Shown: positions 27,170 to 36,624 of the stretch, piece after piece | How the letters are laid out: the number at the start of each line of letters is the position of its first letter | Position numbering within the stretch: position 1 is the first letter of the stretch | NCBI GenBank assembly: GCA_945861715.1 | Contig: CAMAVK010000001.1 | Span: 248,001-312,000, forward strand | Reading direction: 5' to 3' | Length of the DNA: 64,000 nt | DNA from: Candidatus Woesearchaeota archaeon | GTDB lineage: Archaea > Nanobdellota > Nanobdellia > Woesearchaeales > GW2011-AR9 | Notes under the pieces: model-generated | The model's database searches: none | The model's input: only the letters and a program-made list of their open reading frames with translations | What the model was told of the DNA's origin: nothing | Translations under genes and position numbers: made by a program

Positions 27170-29119
27170 ATGGAAAAAGAGACCAAAACTGCCATCATTC
27201 TCGCGGTGATAGTTGGCCTCATATATCTTTTTCCTCACCTTGTTTATCTCTCCCAACCAGGAACATACAACCCGTTATATATTTCTCAAAATCGCGGCTT
27301 TATGGACGAGGCAATATACAGTGCTGGTGTACAAGAAGTTCTCGAAGGTAATTTAATCCCAACTGACCTTACCGTATTTGAACATAAACACGGTCTGATG
27401 ATTTATGGCCCGCTTCCCTTCATCATTATGGCTATCCTTGCCAAACTGTTTGGTGGATTAACTCCACTCTTAATCATCTCCGACTTCATCTTCTCAGCAC
27501 TTACCTTCATTATATTTTATATTCTTGCAAAAAAAATAACCAGCTCTCACAACCTTTCCTTAATAGGTTCAGTTCTTCTCCTCTTCTTTTATCGCATCTT
27601 CATTCCTCCACCAACTATAACCTTTGCAGGTCTAAAAACATATCTCACCAGCATTTTCTTAAATACCGCACAAGGCAACGCAAACTTTTGGTTGAGTCGC
27701 TTTATGCATCCACAAATTACTCTCCCACTCCTACTGCTAACAATTCTAATAATCTGGAAAGCCTTCGAAACAAAACACAAATTATACTTCCTCGCATCTG
27801 CTATCTTACTTGCAGCCAACGTCTATTCCTATTTCTACAACTGGACATATCTCTTTGTATTTTGTACCATCTTTTCATTAATGATGCTGGTCTATATCCA
27901 CAATAAGGAGGGAAAATATCAAGAACACATCAGCCAAAAAGAAACTCCTTCACAATTCCTTCATCCCTTAAACAAAAAATTATTTCTTGCCCTTATTGGA
28001 ACAATATTTCTACTCATCATATTATGCATCCCTTACCTCCTAAACACTATCCAAATTCAAGATATGGATATCACCGCACGCTCAGGCATTGAATACACTC
28101 AAGCAGTAGAGCCCATTTCGGTAGTATTCGTATTACTCATTCTCCTCATCTTCACTATCTTGCTAGTCAAACGGAAAAACAACTCTACTTTTACTCATCG
28201 AATCACGCAAATCATAACCAAAATGGATCAACCCTCCATCGTACTTCTTACTCTACTACTGTCATCAATTATCGTTCTAAACATTCAACTCATTCTCGGT
28301 TACACCATTCAAAACGACCATTATTACTCAAGAATTTTAGTACCAATAGTCATCCTGAGTATCCTATGGATACTCTCCTCATCCAAGTTCATAACGACTA
28401 TACTCCAAAAGAAATACATAACCCCAGTTATCCTCCTGCTACTCTGTACAAGTGCAATAATAGTTCACATAAATGAAATTCGAGGCCAATCACCGTACTA
28501 TTCTTTCTCCCCCGAGGAGCAAGAACTGCTAACTTACCTTCAATCGCTTCCCCCAAATAGCGTCATCCTCACTTCAAACATCACTTGGAACCTTTGGATA
28601 CCAGCCTACACAAGTGCGGATTTATTCTTCCCGTATTCAGCTTCAACTATTGCATCAAAAGAAGAATTAGAAAATAGATTTATTTTCACATTCACACTAT
28701 TAAACTACACCTCAAGCGAAGTCGAGTCCCTCCTCCTAACAAACAGCTCATACACTCGCATCCCTAACAGTCCGCCACCCACATCTCTACAAACGTACAT
28801 GCGAAGTTACATCTATTTAGATGAAATATACCCTGTAGAAAAGCAAGGAACACTCAAGGGGCGCATCTTCAATCAAGAACCAGTAAACGAATTAATAAAA
28901 AAATACGCCACAGCATCTACTTCACCACCTGCCCTAGAGTCACAAGGTCAAATGCCCTATCATCAAAATATAACATATAAATTAGACTATATCCTACTGA
29001 CAAAAGAAGAAAGTAAAAGAAAAGAATCAATCGAAAAAACCCTAAATCTATCCGGGTTAACAGTTGAAAAAGTATTTGGAAATTCTGAACTCCTTCTTTT
29101 AAAAATTAGTCAGCAATAA
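27170..29119 (+). CDS. Polytopic membrane glycosyltransferase, GT-C-like
   Basis: A 649-aa membrane protein with about 11-12 segments. The first extracytoplasmic loop has GFMDEAIYSAGVQEVLEG, with the Asp-Glu pair typical of the catalytic acid of GT-C enzymes (PMT, ArnT, Alg types). A C-terminal soluble region of about 170 aa follows the last segment. GT-C enzymes transfer sugars from polyprenyl phosphate on the outside face. Donor and acceptor are unknown. The ATG at 27170 was chosen on its TATA spacing. Its last 14 bases overlap the convergent 29106-29933 gene. Confidence 0.65.
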   Translation: MEKETKTAIILAVIVGLIYLFPHLVYLSQPGTYNPLYISQNRGFMDEAIYSAGVQEVLEGNLIPTDLTVFEHKHGLMIYGPLPFIIMAILAKLFGGLTPLLIISDFIFSALTFIIFYILAKKITSSHNLSLIGSVLLLFFYRIFIPPPTITFAGLKTYLTSIFLNTAQGNANFWLSRFMHPQITLPLLLLTILIIWKAFETKHKLYFLASAILLAANVYSYFYNWTYLFVFCTIFSLMMLVYIHNKEGKYQEHISQKETPSQFLHPLNKKLFLALIGTIFLLIILCIPYLLNTIQIQDMDITARSGIEYTQAVEPISVVFVLLILLIFTILLVKRKNNSTFTHRITQIITKMDQPSIVLLTLLLSSIIVLNIQLILGYTIQNDHYYSRILVPIVILSILWILSSSKFITTILQKKYITPVILLLLCTSAIIVHINEIRGQSPYYSFSPEEQELLTYLQSLPPNSVILTSNITWNLWIPAYTSADLFFPYSASTIASKEELENRFIFTFTLLNYTSSEVESLLLTNSSYTRIPNSPPPTSLQTYMRSYIYLDEIYPVEKQGTLKGRIFNQEPVNELIKKYATASTSPPALESQGQMPYHQNITYKLDYILLTKEESKRKESIEKTLNLSGLTVEKVFGNSELLLLKISQQ

Positions 29120-29933
29120 TCTTTTCTTGCTCTAATCTCGCATATGAAATTTGTGCACCGCGCATATTAAGAATATTTCTGTATGTCATCCGCTTAGATA
29201 ATTCCATGGCAGCAAGAAAGACCCCAACACCATCCCCTATCATTTTAGGTTCATGCCCTTCTACATAATGATTTAAAACAAACGTCCCTAATTTGCTCTC
29301 TGGTACTCCAATGACTCTTTCCATAAACGTGGGATTTGCTTTTTCTTTCAACTCTGCAAATGACAGTGGGATGCGGCATTTATAGGTGACCTGTGTACTA
29401 ACATAGTCTTGTGATCCATGCACCCCTGTCATCGTAAAATCAATATTTTGAATCCCTAATTCCCGAGAAAGTTTCTCTCTTATTTGTGATTCAGGGTCCA
29501 TTCGTCCATCAGTAATTACAATCATTCCTGCAGCTGAACTATCCAGCAAATGAGGTGCGAGTAACCCAGATGCACGTTCTTGAACAACTACTTGATCATC
29601 TGCTGTGGTAACTGCACATCCAACGGCGCCACAAAATGTATTTCTCAATCTATCTGAAAATTGTTCCGGATGCAATGCTAAAGCAAGATAAATACTATAT
29701 TCGGATCTTCCAAATGATAAACCATCCGTGGTATCGCGAAGCCACGCAATGGGATTACTTCTCCACCCTTTTGATGCTGGTCCGCCAGGCGCACTCCAAA
29801 CTTGCGCAACTGTTTCTTTTTCATGATCTTCCAGAATATCTTCCATGGAACATGCAGAATCATATTTGAACGAAACAGGTTGGTTTAATGCGCAGTAACC
29901 GGGCGAAGCAAACAAATAGAGTGGTGAAACCAT
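29106..29933 (-). CDS. Hypothetical protein with weak Nudix-like centre
   Basis: Family not certain. Residues about 108-170 read QVVVQERASGLLAPHLLD and then SQIREKLSRELGI. This echoes the beta-strand, glycine loop and REL-x-E-x-G helix of a Nudix box, but the Glu spacing is off by one and key metal ligands are missing. N-terminal residues 1-100 are polar with scattered Trp. There is no signal peptide. An ATATTTATAAAT box at about 29953-29964 lies some 25 nt before the ATG, so the gene is likely expressed as a leaderless message. It interrupts the plus-strand glycan genes. Confidence 0.45.
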   Translation of the reverse strand: MVSPLYLFASPGYCALNQPVSFKYDSACSMEDILEDHEKETVAQVWSAPGGPASKGWRSNPIAWLRDTTDGLSFGRSEYSIYLALALHPEQFSDRLRNTFCGAVGCAVTTADDQVVVQERASGLLAPHLLDSSAAGMIVITDGRMDPESQIREKLSRELGIQNIDFTMTGVHGSQDYVSTQVTYKCRIPLSFAELKEKANPTFMERVIGVPESKLGTFVLNHYVEGHEPKMIGDGVGVFLAAMELSKRMTYRNILNMRGAQISYARLEQEKIIAD

Positions 29934-30163
29934 AATCTAATTTTTCTATGCATATTTATAAATATTCTGGATAATAACTGCAGGGTAGTAAAATATTCCC
30001 TTTTTTCTGTTCCCTCAATAAGTCAATAAACCATCTCTGCAAATTTTAATGTCTATTTGCCAATAATCCATGCTCTACTTGCCCTCTCTATTAACCCTAC
30101 AAATATGCCTTTGAATCATAACCTATATAAAGAAAATCTCAGAAAATAAGCCTGTGGTTAGTT

Positions 30164-31045
30164 ATGGTACGCATAAATTTATTTAACAACGAAAATAAAG
30201 CAGAAACAAACACAAAAAGCACGCCAAAATCAGACATAAAAGGCGTCATATTAGCTGGCGGAAAAGGCCTACGACTCCACCCTCTCACAAAAGTCACCAA
30301 CAAACATCTTCTCCCAGTTGGCCGAGAGCCAATGATATTTAACCCCATAAAAAAACTCGTTGAAGCAGGAGTGAGTGAAATTCTTATCATAACCAGTACC
30401 GAACAAATGGGATCCATTGTAAACCTGTTAGGATCCGGTTCAGAGTTTGGATGTAACTTCACCTACAAAGTTCAAGAAGAAGCTGCAGGCATTGCCCACG
30501 CTCTTGCGTTAGCAGAAGACTTCGCCCAAGGAAAAAAAATAATTGTTATTCTAGGAGACAACATCACAACCGGTTCCCTCAAAGCATTCGCTGATAAATT
30601 TAGAACGCAAGGACACGGAGCACGAGTTCTTCTGAAAAAAGTCGAAGACCCAAATAGGTATGGTGTCGCATCAATTGACCAAGAGCAAGTCATCGAAATC
30701 GAAGAAAAACCAAAAAATCCTAAATCTAATTTTGCGGTCATCGGATACTATATGTACGACCATAATGTTTTCAACGTAATCCGAAATCTACAACCATCCG
30801 CTCGAGGAGAATATGAAATCACTGACGTAAATAATGCGTATATCAAGGAAGGAAAATTACAGTACGATGTTCTCGATGCTCCTTGGACCGACGCGGGAAC
30901 ATTTGAGTCTCTTCATCACGCAAGTCAAATGTTAATGAAAGAGAGCACAAACCAACCAGCATCCTCATTAGTTACCAAAGAGCAGCTAACGGACATGATT
31001 TCCACCTTCGAACAAAAAATAAACGAGTTAAAAAAACATTTATGA
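30164..31045 (+). CDS. rmlA: Glucose-1-phosphate thymidylyltransferase
   Basis: RmlA makes dTDP-glucose from dTTP and glucose-1-phosphate, the first step of dTDP-deoxysugar synthesis. Residues KGVILAGGKGLRLHPLTKVT, the Lys-containing KHLLPVGREPMI, the LGDNI metal site and VIEIEEKPKNPKS are the family motifs. IGYYMYD, SARGEYEITDVN and PWTDAGTFESL follow in order. An extra 25-residue N-terminus and a helical C-terminus (about 265-293) are added. It opens a seven-gene plus-strand run containing rmlB, a 2,3-dehydratase and a ketoreductase. A CTATATAAAG box lies about 40 nt upstream. Confidence 0.92.
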   Translation: MVRINLFNNENKAETNTKSTPKSDIKGVILAGGKGLRLHPLTKVTNKHLLPVGREPMIFNPIKKLVEAGVSEILIITSTEQMGSIVNLLGSGSEFGCNFTYKVQEEAAGIAHALALAEDFAQGKKIIVILGDNITTGSLKAFADKFRTQGHGARVLLKKVEDPNRYGVASIDQEQVIEIEEKPKNPKSNFAVIGYYMYDHNVFNVIRNLQPSARGEYEITDVNNAYIKEGKLQYDVLDAPWTDAGTFESLHHASQMLMKESTNQPASSLVTKEQLTDMISTFEQKINELKKHL

Positions 31046-31101
31046 TGATCTAGGTAATAATCAGATCTTCACCTAATAAAATAACTTTATATCCTCCACC
31101 C

Positions 31102-32061
31102 ATGGCAAAAGAATCATTACCAACATTCTCAATTGTTGTACCAGTTTACAATTCTCAGGATTCCTTAGAAAAACTTGTCAACCGTTTAGACAGTGTCTTC
31201 GTTAAGCTAAACACCACATGGCAACTCATACTAGTAAACGACTGTAGTAAAGATAAAAGTTGGGATGTGATCCAGTCTATCCAATCAAAACACCCCCAAA
31301 TCATCGCAATAAACCTTCTCAATAATTTTGGACAACCAAACGCCATCATGTGCGGGTTAAATCATGCCAATGGTAAATACATCATAACAATGGATGATGA
31401 CCTTCAACATCCCCCAGAAGAAATTCCAAAACTGTACCATTACTTACTTAAACATAATTTGAGTGTTGTTTATGGACAATATCAAAGCAACAAAGATCGA
31501 AAAAGGGGCCTCCTGCGAGACATCGCCTCATTAACCGTTCATAAATTAATATCTAAAATTACTGGCAGTGGATATGCAGTCACATCGTACAGGATAATGG
31601 ATCAACAAGTAGTGCAAAATCTTTGTAAGTCATCACAATACTATGTCATGATAGACGTATTGATTAAAGATACAGTAAGCCCAATGTACATCGGAACTTG
31701 TCCTGTCGAACATCATGAAAGAACCATCGGAAAGTCAAATTATTCTTACAAGAAGTTAGCAATGTACGCATTAAACATGATTTTCACATTTACAACTTGG
31801 CCGCTACGACTAGCCACCATATTAGGTCTTATCTTCTCAGCCATCAGTTTTGCAGCAGCACTATTTTATGTAGTATATTATCTTATCGCAGGAATTAACG
31901 TGAGTGGTTGGACATCATTAATGTTGAGTGTAACATTCCTCTCAGGAGTAATTTTATTCGTATTAGGAATCATTGGAGAATATCTTGGAAGAATCTTCCT
32001 TAACGTCTCAAACAAACCACAATACATCATCAAAGAAATAAAACAAAAAAATCAAAAATAA
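31102..32061 (+). CDS. Polyprenyl-phosphate glycosyltransferase (GtrB/DPM1-like GT2)
   Basis: The N-terminal GT-A domain (FSIVVPVYNSQDSLEKLV, VNDCSKDKSW and MDDDLQHPPEEIPKL with the DDD metal motif) is followed by two membrane helices at about 230-260 and 270-300. This is the layout of GtrB/ArnC/dolichyl-phosphate glucosyltransferase enzymes. They load one sugar from a nucleotide donor onto polyprenyl phosphate. GEYLGRIFLNVSNKPQYIIK near the end is diagnostic. It lies 56 nt after rmlA and before the deoxysugar genes, so its donor could be the sugar made by this run. Confidence 0.88.
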   Translation: MAKESLPTFSIVVPVYNSQDSLEKLVNRLDSVFVKLNTTWQLILVNDCSKDKSWDVIQSIQSKHPQIIAINLLNNFGQPNAIMCGLNHANGKYIITMDDDLQHPPEEIPKLYHYLLKHNLSVVYGQYQSNKDRKRGLLRDIASLTVHKLISKITGSGYAVTSYRIMDQQVVQNLCKSSQYYVMIDVLIKDTVSPMYIGTCPVEHHERTIGKSNYSYKKLAMYALNMIFTFTTWPLRLATILGLIFSAISFAAALFYVVYYLIAGINVSGWTSLMLSVTFLSGVILFVLGIIGEYLGRIFLNVSNKPQYIIKEIKQKNQK

Positions 32062-32125
32062 TAACCCCTCATTTACCAAAATTACCTTGCTAACCAAACC
32101 AATAAGTGAACCACGGAGAACAAAA

Positions 32126-32902
32126 ATGACAGAACAAAATGCAACCACCGCAATCCCCCCAACTCTAGAACAATTTCAAACTCAATTCCCCTCAAACTTA
32201 ACAAATATCCAGACAATCCAAATAGAACAACTTTGGGAATCTTTACACGCTAAAAATCAGTTTCCCAATGCTCAAACAACAGATGACATCATGAATTGGC
32301 TCGAAGAAAAAAGAAAAAGCTATGTTGTAAACACCTCCATCATTGGCATAAACGAGTTAGATCGTTGGCATGTAGAAGAGACAACCGGACATGTGTATCA
32401 TGAATCAGGAAAGTTTTTCCGAATAATCGGAGTAAAAGTAGACGGAGCAAAAGGCCGGGAAGTAATGGGATGGACACAACCCATGGTGCATCAGCAAGAA
32501 TGTGGGATATTAGGAATATTGTGCAAGAAATTCAACGGCACCAGACACTATCTACTCTACGCAAAGTATGAGCCAGGCAACACCGATGTTCTTCAACTCT
32601 CACCCACATTACAAGCAACCGATAGCAATCTTAAAATGGCTCATGGTGGCAAGAAACCCCTATTTTCTGAATATTTTGAAGGTAATGGAAAAGGCAATGT
32701 CTTAACTAACGTCACCTCAGTTGAAGACGGCGGTCGTTTTTACATGAAAACCAATCGCAACATGTTAGTGGAAGTTGATAAGGACGAACCACTAGATATT
32801 CCAGACGATTTCATTTGGGTAAACTATCCCCAATTAAAAGAACTCTTAGCAAAGCAAGTGGTGGTGAATTCCTTAGCACGCAGCGTGATGGGAAGTTGGT
32901 AA
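32126..32902 (+). CDS. NDP-hexose 2,3-dehydratase, single-domain form
   Basis: This family (EvaA, TylX3) removes the C2 hydroxyl from dTDP-4-keto-6-deoxyglucose in 2-deoxysugar synthesis. Motifs in order: DRWHVEETTGHVYHESGKFF, RIIGVKVDG, VMGWTQPMVHQQECGILGIL, LYAKYEPGNTDVLQLSPTLQ and ATDSN. Known members are about 450-480 aa with two tandem domains, but this one is 258 aa with only one. By inference it works as a homodimer of single domains. The ATG at 32126 has GGAG 9 nt upstream; a TTG at 32087 is the alternative. RmlA, RmlB and the ketoreductase are in the same run. Confidence 0.88.
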   Translation: MTEQNATTAIPPTLEQFQTQFPSNLTNIQTIQIEQLWESLHAKNQFPNAQTTDDIMNWLEEKRKSYVVNTSIIGINELDRWHVEETTGHVYHESGKFFRIIGVKVDGAKGREVMGWTQPMVHQQECGILGILCKKFNGTRHYLLYAKYEPGNTDVLQLSPTLQATDSNLKMAHGGKKPLFSEYFEGNGKGNVLTNVTSVEDGGRFYMKTNRNMLVEVDKDEPLDIPDDFIWVNYPQLKELLAKQVVVNSLARSVMGSW

Positions 32903-32990
32903 TCCCCCCTCGTCTCCTCCAACAAATAACCACATTTTAATTCAATTAAATCCATCAAAAAACACACGCATATATTAATTATCAAATACC

Positions 32991-33776
32991 ATGGAAGCAG
33001 AATTCGATACATTTGCAAAGGAGTATGAACAAATACACCAAAAAACCATCTCCATCTCAGGAGAAGAAAGCTTTTATTTCACCGAGTTAAAAATAAATCT
33101 TCTTGCCGATTATTTTAAAAAACATAATTCCACTCCCAAAAGCATTTTAGATTATGGCTGTGGTACGGGTCGAGCATACTATCCTATACAGAAAAAATTT
33201 CCTCAGATTCAATACTATGGGGTTGACCCTTCGCAACAGAGTATAAATGTGGCAATAGAAGCAACAAAAAGCGTCGCTAAAGAATTTTCATACCATGTAA
33301 CAAACAACACACAAAATAATAATCACTCGCACTCAAACCTAAACAAAACCACTTCCCCACCCGTATACACTGTTCTTCAATCAAATCAAAGCCTCCCTCT
33401 AACTGATTGCTGTATGTGCGCTGTCGTTGCCCACCACATCCCTCCTGCAAACCATAATGAGACATTTCAAAAAATATTTGATTCCTTAACTCCGGGTGGT
33501 TATCTATTTCTCTTTGAACACAACCCTCACAATCCGCTCACCAGAAAAGTAGTACGTGATTGCCCATTTGATAAAGATGCAATTCTTCTCAAACCGTCAT
33601 ATGCTAAAAAAATGCTCGCTTCTTGTGGTTTCCAAATAGAAAAACTCCAATACTACTTTTTTTTCCCAAAATCTCTCTCACTCCTACGTCCAACTGAAAA
33701 AATGTTATCTAAAGTCCCATTTGGTGCACAGTACTTTATTGTAGCCAAAAAACCACTTACACACACTAAACAATAA
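32991..33776 (+). CDS. SAM-dependent methyltransferase of the deoxysugar run
   Basis: Class I methyltransferase with motif I ILDYGCGTGRAYYPIQKKFP, the acid in YYGVDPSQQSI, and the strand-4 region CAVVAHHIPP. SLTPGGYLFLFEHNPHNP and then RKVVRDCPFDKDAILL mark the end of the core. An Asn/His/Thr-rich insertion lies at about residues 102-125. Placed between the 2,3-dehydratase and the ketoreductase, it may methylate the deoxysugar, as in many dTDP-deoxysugar clusters, but the acceptor is not shown by sequence. A GCATATATTA box about 22 nt upstream suggests it can also start its own transcript. Confidence 0.82.
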   Translation: MEAEFDTFAKEYEQIHQKTISISGEESFYFTELKINLLADYFKKHNSTPKSILDYGCGTGRAYYPIQKKFPQIQYYGVDPSQQSINVAIEATKSVAKEFSYHVTNNTQNNNHSHSNLNKTTSPPVYTVLQSNQSLPLTDCCMCAVVAHHIPPANHNETFQKIFDSLTPGGYLFLFEHNPHNPLTRKVVRDCPFDKDAILLKPSYAKKMLASCGFQIEKLQYYFFFPKSLSLLRPTEKMLSKVPFGAQYFIVAKKPLTHTKQ

Positions 33777-33799
33777 GCAAAACTGTCACTCCTATAGTT

Positions 33800-34843
33800 A
33801 TGGCATCTACAAACTCAAACACAATCCGAATAGGCATCCTGGGGTGCGCTAAAGTCGTCGAAAAAAATGCTCTTCCCTCTCTTCAAAATCTACCTGGAGG
33901 AAAGCTTACAGCAATCGCCAGCCGAGACAGAATAAAAACACAGGAGTGGGCTGCAAAGTATAACCTAACTGCATATGACTCCTACGAAGAACTCCTCTCA
34001 TCCACTGAAATAGACGCAGTATACATTCCCCTTCCAATTGGACTCCATGAACAATGGGTAATCGCAGCAGCAAACCATAAAAAACATGTCATATGTGAGA
34101 AATCACTCTCAACAAGTTTACAAAGCACAAAAAATATGATTGAAGCCTGTCAAAAAAACAACGTCATTCTATTTGAAAACTTTATGTGTGCCTATCATCC
34201 CCAACATGAATTTGTAAGAACCACTATTGCAAGTGGCAAAATTGGAAAAGTTCGCATCTACAAAGGATATTTCGGTTTCCCCCCGTTTGAAAAAAATAGT
34301 TTTCGCTATGATCCTATTCTTGGCGGTGGATCTCTAAACGATGCCGGAGCGTACACCATATTTATGGCCAGGAAAATATTCCAAACCGAACCTATTGCTC
34401 TTACCTCAACACTTGAATACAACACCGAAAAAGGCGTTGATATCCACGGCTCCCTGTTTGCAGAATTCCCTCACAACCAAGTTGCCATCACCTCCTTTGG
34501 GTTTGATCAAGTATATCAAAACAATTACGAACTCTGGGGTCAAAATGGTTTAATTAAAGTAAATCGAGCATTCTCCATACCTCCCAATCTAGCCCCCCCC
34601 ATCGAACTGATTACAAACGAAAACATGACTCAAAAAACGCAATCTCCCATTCTACTACCATTCAACCAATTCGAAGCCATCTTCATTGACTTTATCTACT
34701 GTATCAATAATAAAAACAGTCCCATAGCCACCATTGAACAGCAGCACAGAATACAAAACATCTTAAATCAAGCTCGTTGTATGGAAGCCATCCGCATCTC
34801 CCATAAAGAAAATCGAAAAGTAATGCTCCTAGAGGTTAATTAA
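33800..34843 (+). CDS. Gfo/Idh/MocA oxidoreductase, probable NDP-sugar 3-ketoreductase
   Basis: The N-terminal NAD(P) fold opens with IRIGILGCAKVVEKNALP. VYIPLPIGLHEQWV and the catalytic-Lys motif CEKSLSTS (EKP in most members, EKS here) follow. FMCAYHPQHEFVR and GGGSLNDAGAYTI complete the family signature. In 2,6-dideoxysugar routes the 3-keto product of the 2,3-dehydratase is reduced by enzymes of this family (KijD10 and SpnN type), which fits the neighbour at 32126. It is followed by rmlB after only 1 nt. Confidence 0.85.
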   Translation: MASTNSNTIRIGILGCAKVVEKNALPSLQNLPGGKLTAIASRDRIKTQEWAAKYNLTAYDSYEELLSSTEIDAVYIPLPIGLHEQWVIAAANHKKHVICEKSLSTSLQSTKNMIEACQKNNVILFENFMCAYHPQHEFVRTTIASGKIGKVRIYKGYFGFPPFEKNSFRYDPILGGGSLNDAGAYTIFMARKIFQTEPIALTSTLEYNTEKGVDIHGSLFAEFPHNQVAITSFGFDQVYQNNYELWGQNGLIKVNRAFSIPPNLAPPIELITNENMTQKTQSPILLPFNQFEAIFIDFIYCINNKNSPIATIEQQHRIQNILNQARCMEAIRISHKENRKVMLLEVN

Positions 34844-34844
34844 C

Positions 34845-35816
34845 ATGAAAACAGTACTTGTTACCGGCGGTTCAGGCTTCATTGGAAGCAATTTCATCCG
34901 TCATTATCTTAATGCACACCCAGAAGACAATATAATCAATGTGGACAAGATAACTTATTGTGGAAATCCTGAAAACGTGCGCGAAGTAGAAAAAAATCCC
35001 AAGTACACCTTCATTCAAGCTGATATCATCAACGAAGAAATGATGTATCTCCTGGCAAAAAAAGCCGACTTGATAGTTCACTTTGCCGCAGAAAGTCACG
35101 TAGACAATTCGATCAAAGAGCCATTTATATTCACCCAAAGTAATGTTCAGGGAACACATGTTCTCTTGGAAGCCGCAAGACGTACTAACATCAAACGATT
35201 TCTGCACATCTCAACGGATGAAGTATATGGCAGCATATTAGAGGGTTCATTCACTGAAGAAGATCCAATGAATCCAAGTTCACCCTACAGCGCATCTAAA
35301 TGCGGTGCAGAATTACTCGTCAAATCATACGCTAAAACATATAATCTCCCCACCGTAATTGTACGATGTTCAAATGCCTTTGGTCCATATCAATACCCCG
35401 AAAAAGTTATCCCCCTCTTTGTAACAAACTTATTACAGAACAAAAAAGTTCCGCTCTACGGTGATGGCATGCACGTACGAGATTGGCTTTTTGTTGAAGA
35501 TTTCTGCAGTGCTGTTGACTTCCTCCTTCATACTCCCAACATTGAGTCTGAGATATTTAATGTTCCAGGTGTACAGTCCATCCCAAATATTGAACTAACA
35601 AAAAAAATATTGCAATTATGCAACAAAGATGAATCGTTTATTCAACCTGTAGAAGACAGAAAAGGTCATGATCGAAGGTATAGTGTCAGCGGAGAAAAAA
35701 TATTTGCTCTAGGGTGGCGCCATTCTAATACCTTTGATGCTGCTCTTAAAAAAACGGTAGACTGGTATAGAACAAACCCTGCCTGGTGGGAAAAGTTATT
35801 AAAAAAAAAAAAATAA
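34845..35816 (+). CDS. rmlB: dTDP-glucose 4,6-dehydratase
   Basis: RmlB turns dTDP-glucose into dTDP-4-keto-6-deoxyglucose with tightly bound NAD. The nucleotide motif is GGSGFIGSNF (8-17). The catalytic residues are T124, D125 and E126 in STDEVYG and Y148/K152 in YSASK. RCSNAFGPYQYPEKVIPLFV and DWLFVEDFCSAV are hallmark peptides. At 323 aa it is slightly shorter than bacterial RmlB. The gene ends in a run of 13 A residues (35801-35813) coding for terminal lysines. It lies 1 nt behind the ketoreductase, in one operon. Confidence 0.95.
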   Translation: MKTVLVTGGSGFIGSNFIRHYLNAHPEDNIINVDKITYCGNPENVREVEKNPKYTFIQADIINEEMMYLLAKKADLIVHFAAESHVDNSIKEPFIFTQSNVQGTHVLLEAARRTNIKRFLHISTDEVYGSILEGSFTEEDPMNPSSPYSASKCGAELLVKSYAKTYNLPTVIVRCSNAFGPYQYPEKVIPLFVTNLLQNKKVPLYGDGMHVRDWLFVEDFCSAVDFLLHTPNIESEIFNVPGVQSIPNIELTKKILQLCNKDESFIQPVEDRKGHDRRYSVSGEKIFALGWRHSNTFDAALKKTVDWYRTNPAWWEKLLKKKK

Positions 35817-35831
35817 GACTACACAACACCA

Positions 35832-36581
35832 ATGGCAAAATTCACCCTCTCTCAAGTAAAATCCGCAAAAGGCTCTCTTCAAGGTTATTTTAACCGTCTC
35901 CTCTTAGAACCCATTTTTGATCGAACGACATGGCTCGTAGCAAACTTCACAAACCTAACTCCAAATCAAATAAGTATCATCGGATTCATCCTCGGCCTAG
36001 CAAGTGCAATCGCATTCTTCTTCCAATATTTTATCACAGGAGCAATCCTCTTCGAGTTAATGAACCTCTTTGATACCTTCGACGGACGCATCGCAAGGCT
36101 CAAAGGATTCTCTGGAAAATGGGGAATGTACGTTGATTCTTATTGTGGTTTCTATTTCACCTTCCTCATCGCAATCGCATTAACGTATGCAACATACCTC
36201 CAAACAAACAACCTCTTAGTTTGGCCAATTGCATTTACCCTATATTTCCTCCTCATAATTCATTTTGTAGAAGGAAACGTTGCCGGTTTCATTATGGGTG
36301 GATCTGAATCATACAAAAAACGAACCCAACAAGGTCAAACCACCTCGTTACTAGGAAAGATTCGTGATTACACCATCAAAAAAGGTTTTCGAGAACCATT
36401 CAACATGACCGACAACCAACATGTCCTATTTGGGATAATCCCGATCTTACTGGCATTAAACCAAATAACAGCAGCTCTCATCCTCGCAATCATCATCGCA
36501 GTAGGAATCATTCTAAACAGCATCATGTGGTTCTTCAATTATCGAACCATGATGCAACTTGACGACAAAGAAAAAGAATAG
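35832..36581 (+). CDS. CDP-alcohol phosphotransferase family protein with altered fourth Asp
   Basis: Integral membrane enzymes of this family join a CDP-activated alcohol to a second alcohol. Their motif is DxxDGxxARx8GxxxDxxxD. Here it runs from D81 through D84-G85, A88-R89, G98 and D102, but the last Asp is G106 (YVDSYCG). That Asp is considered the catalytic base. About six membrane segments follow the motif region. With an IPCT-like cytidylyltransferase at 23152 and Ino1 at 37559, a role in di-inositol phosphate or inositol-lipid synthesis is attractive, provided the changed residue is tolerated. It is the last gene of the rmlA run, 15 nt after rmlB. Confidence 0.85.
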   Translation: MAKFTLSQVKSAKGSLQGYFNRLLLEPIFDRTTWLVANFTNLTPNQISIIGFILGLASAIAFFFQYFITGAILFELMNLFDTFDGRIARLKGFSGKWGMYVDSYCGFYFTFLIAIALTYATYLQTNNLLVWPIAFTLYFLLIIHFVEGNVAGFIMGGSESYKKRTQQGQTTSLLGKIRDYTIKKGFREPFNMTDNQHVLFGIIPILLALNQITAALILAIIIAVGIILNSIMWFFNYRTMMQLDDKEKE

Positions 36582-36624
36582 TTATCATTATCATTAATGA
36601 GATAAAATATAATAAACCATTTTT

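Noticed and set aside
35801-35813. Run of 13 A at the end of rmlB
   Set aside because: It only changes the number of terminal lysines. It is a possible slippage or sequencing-error site but does not affect the fold.
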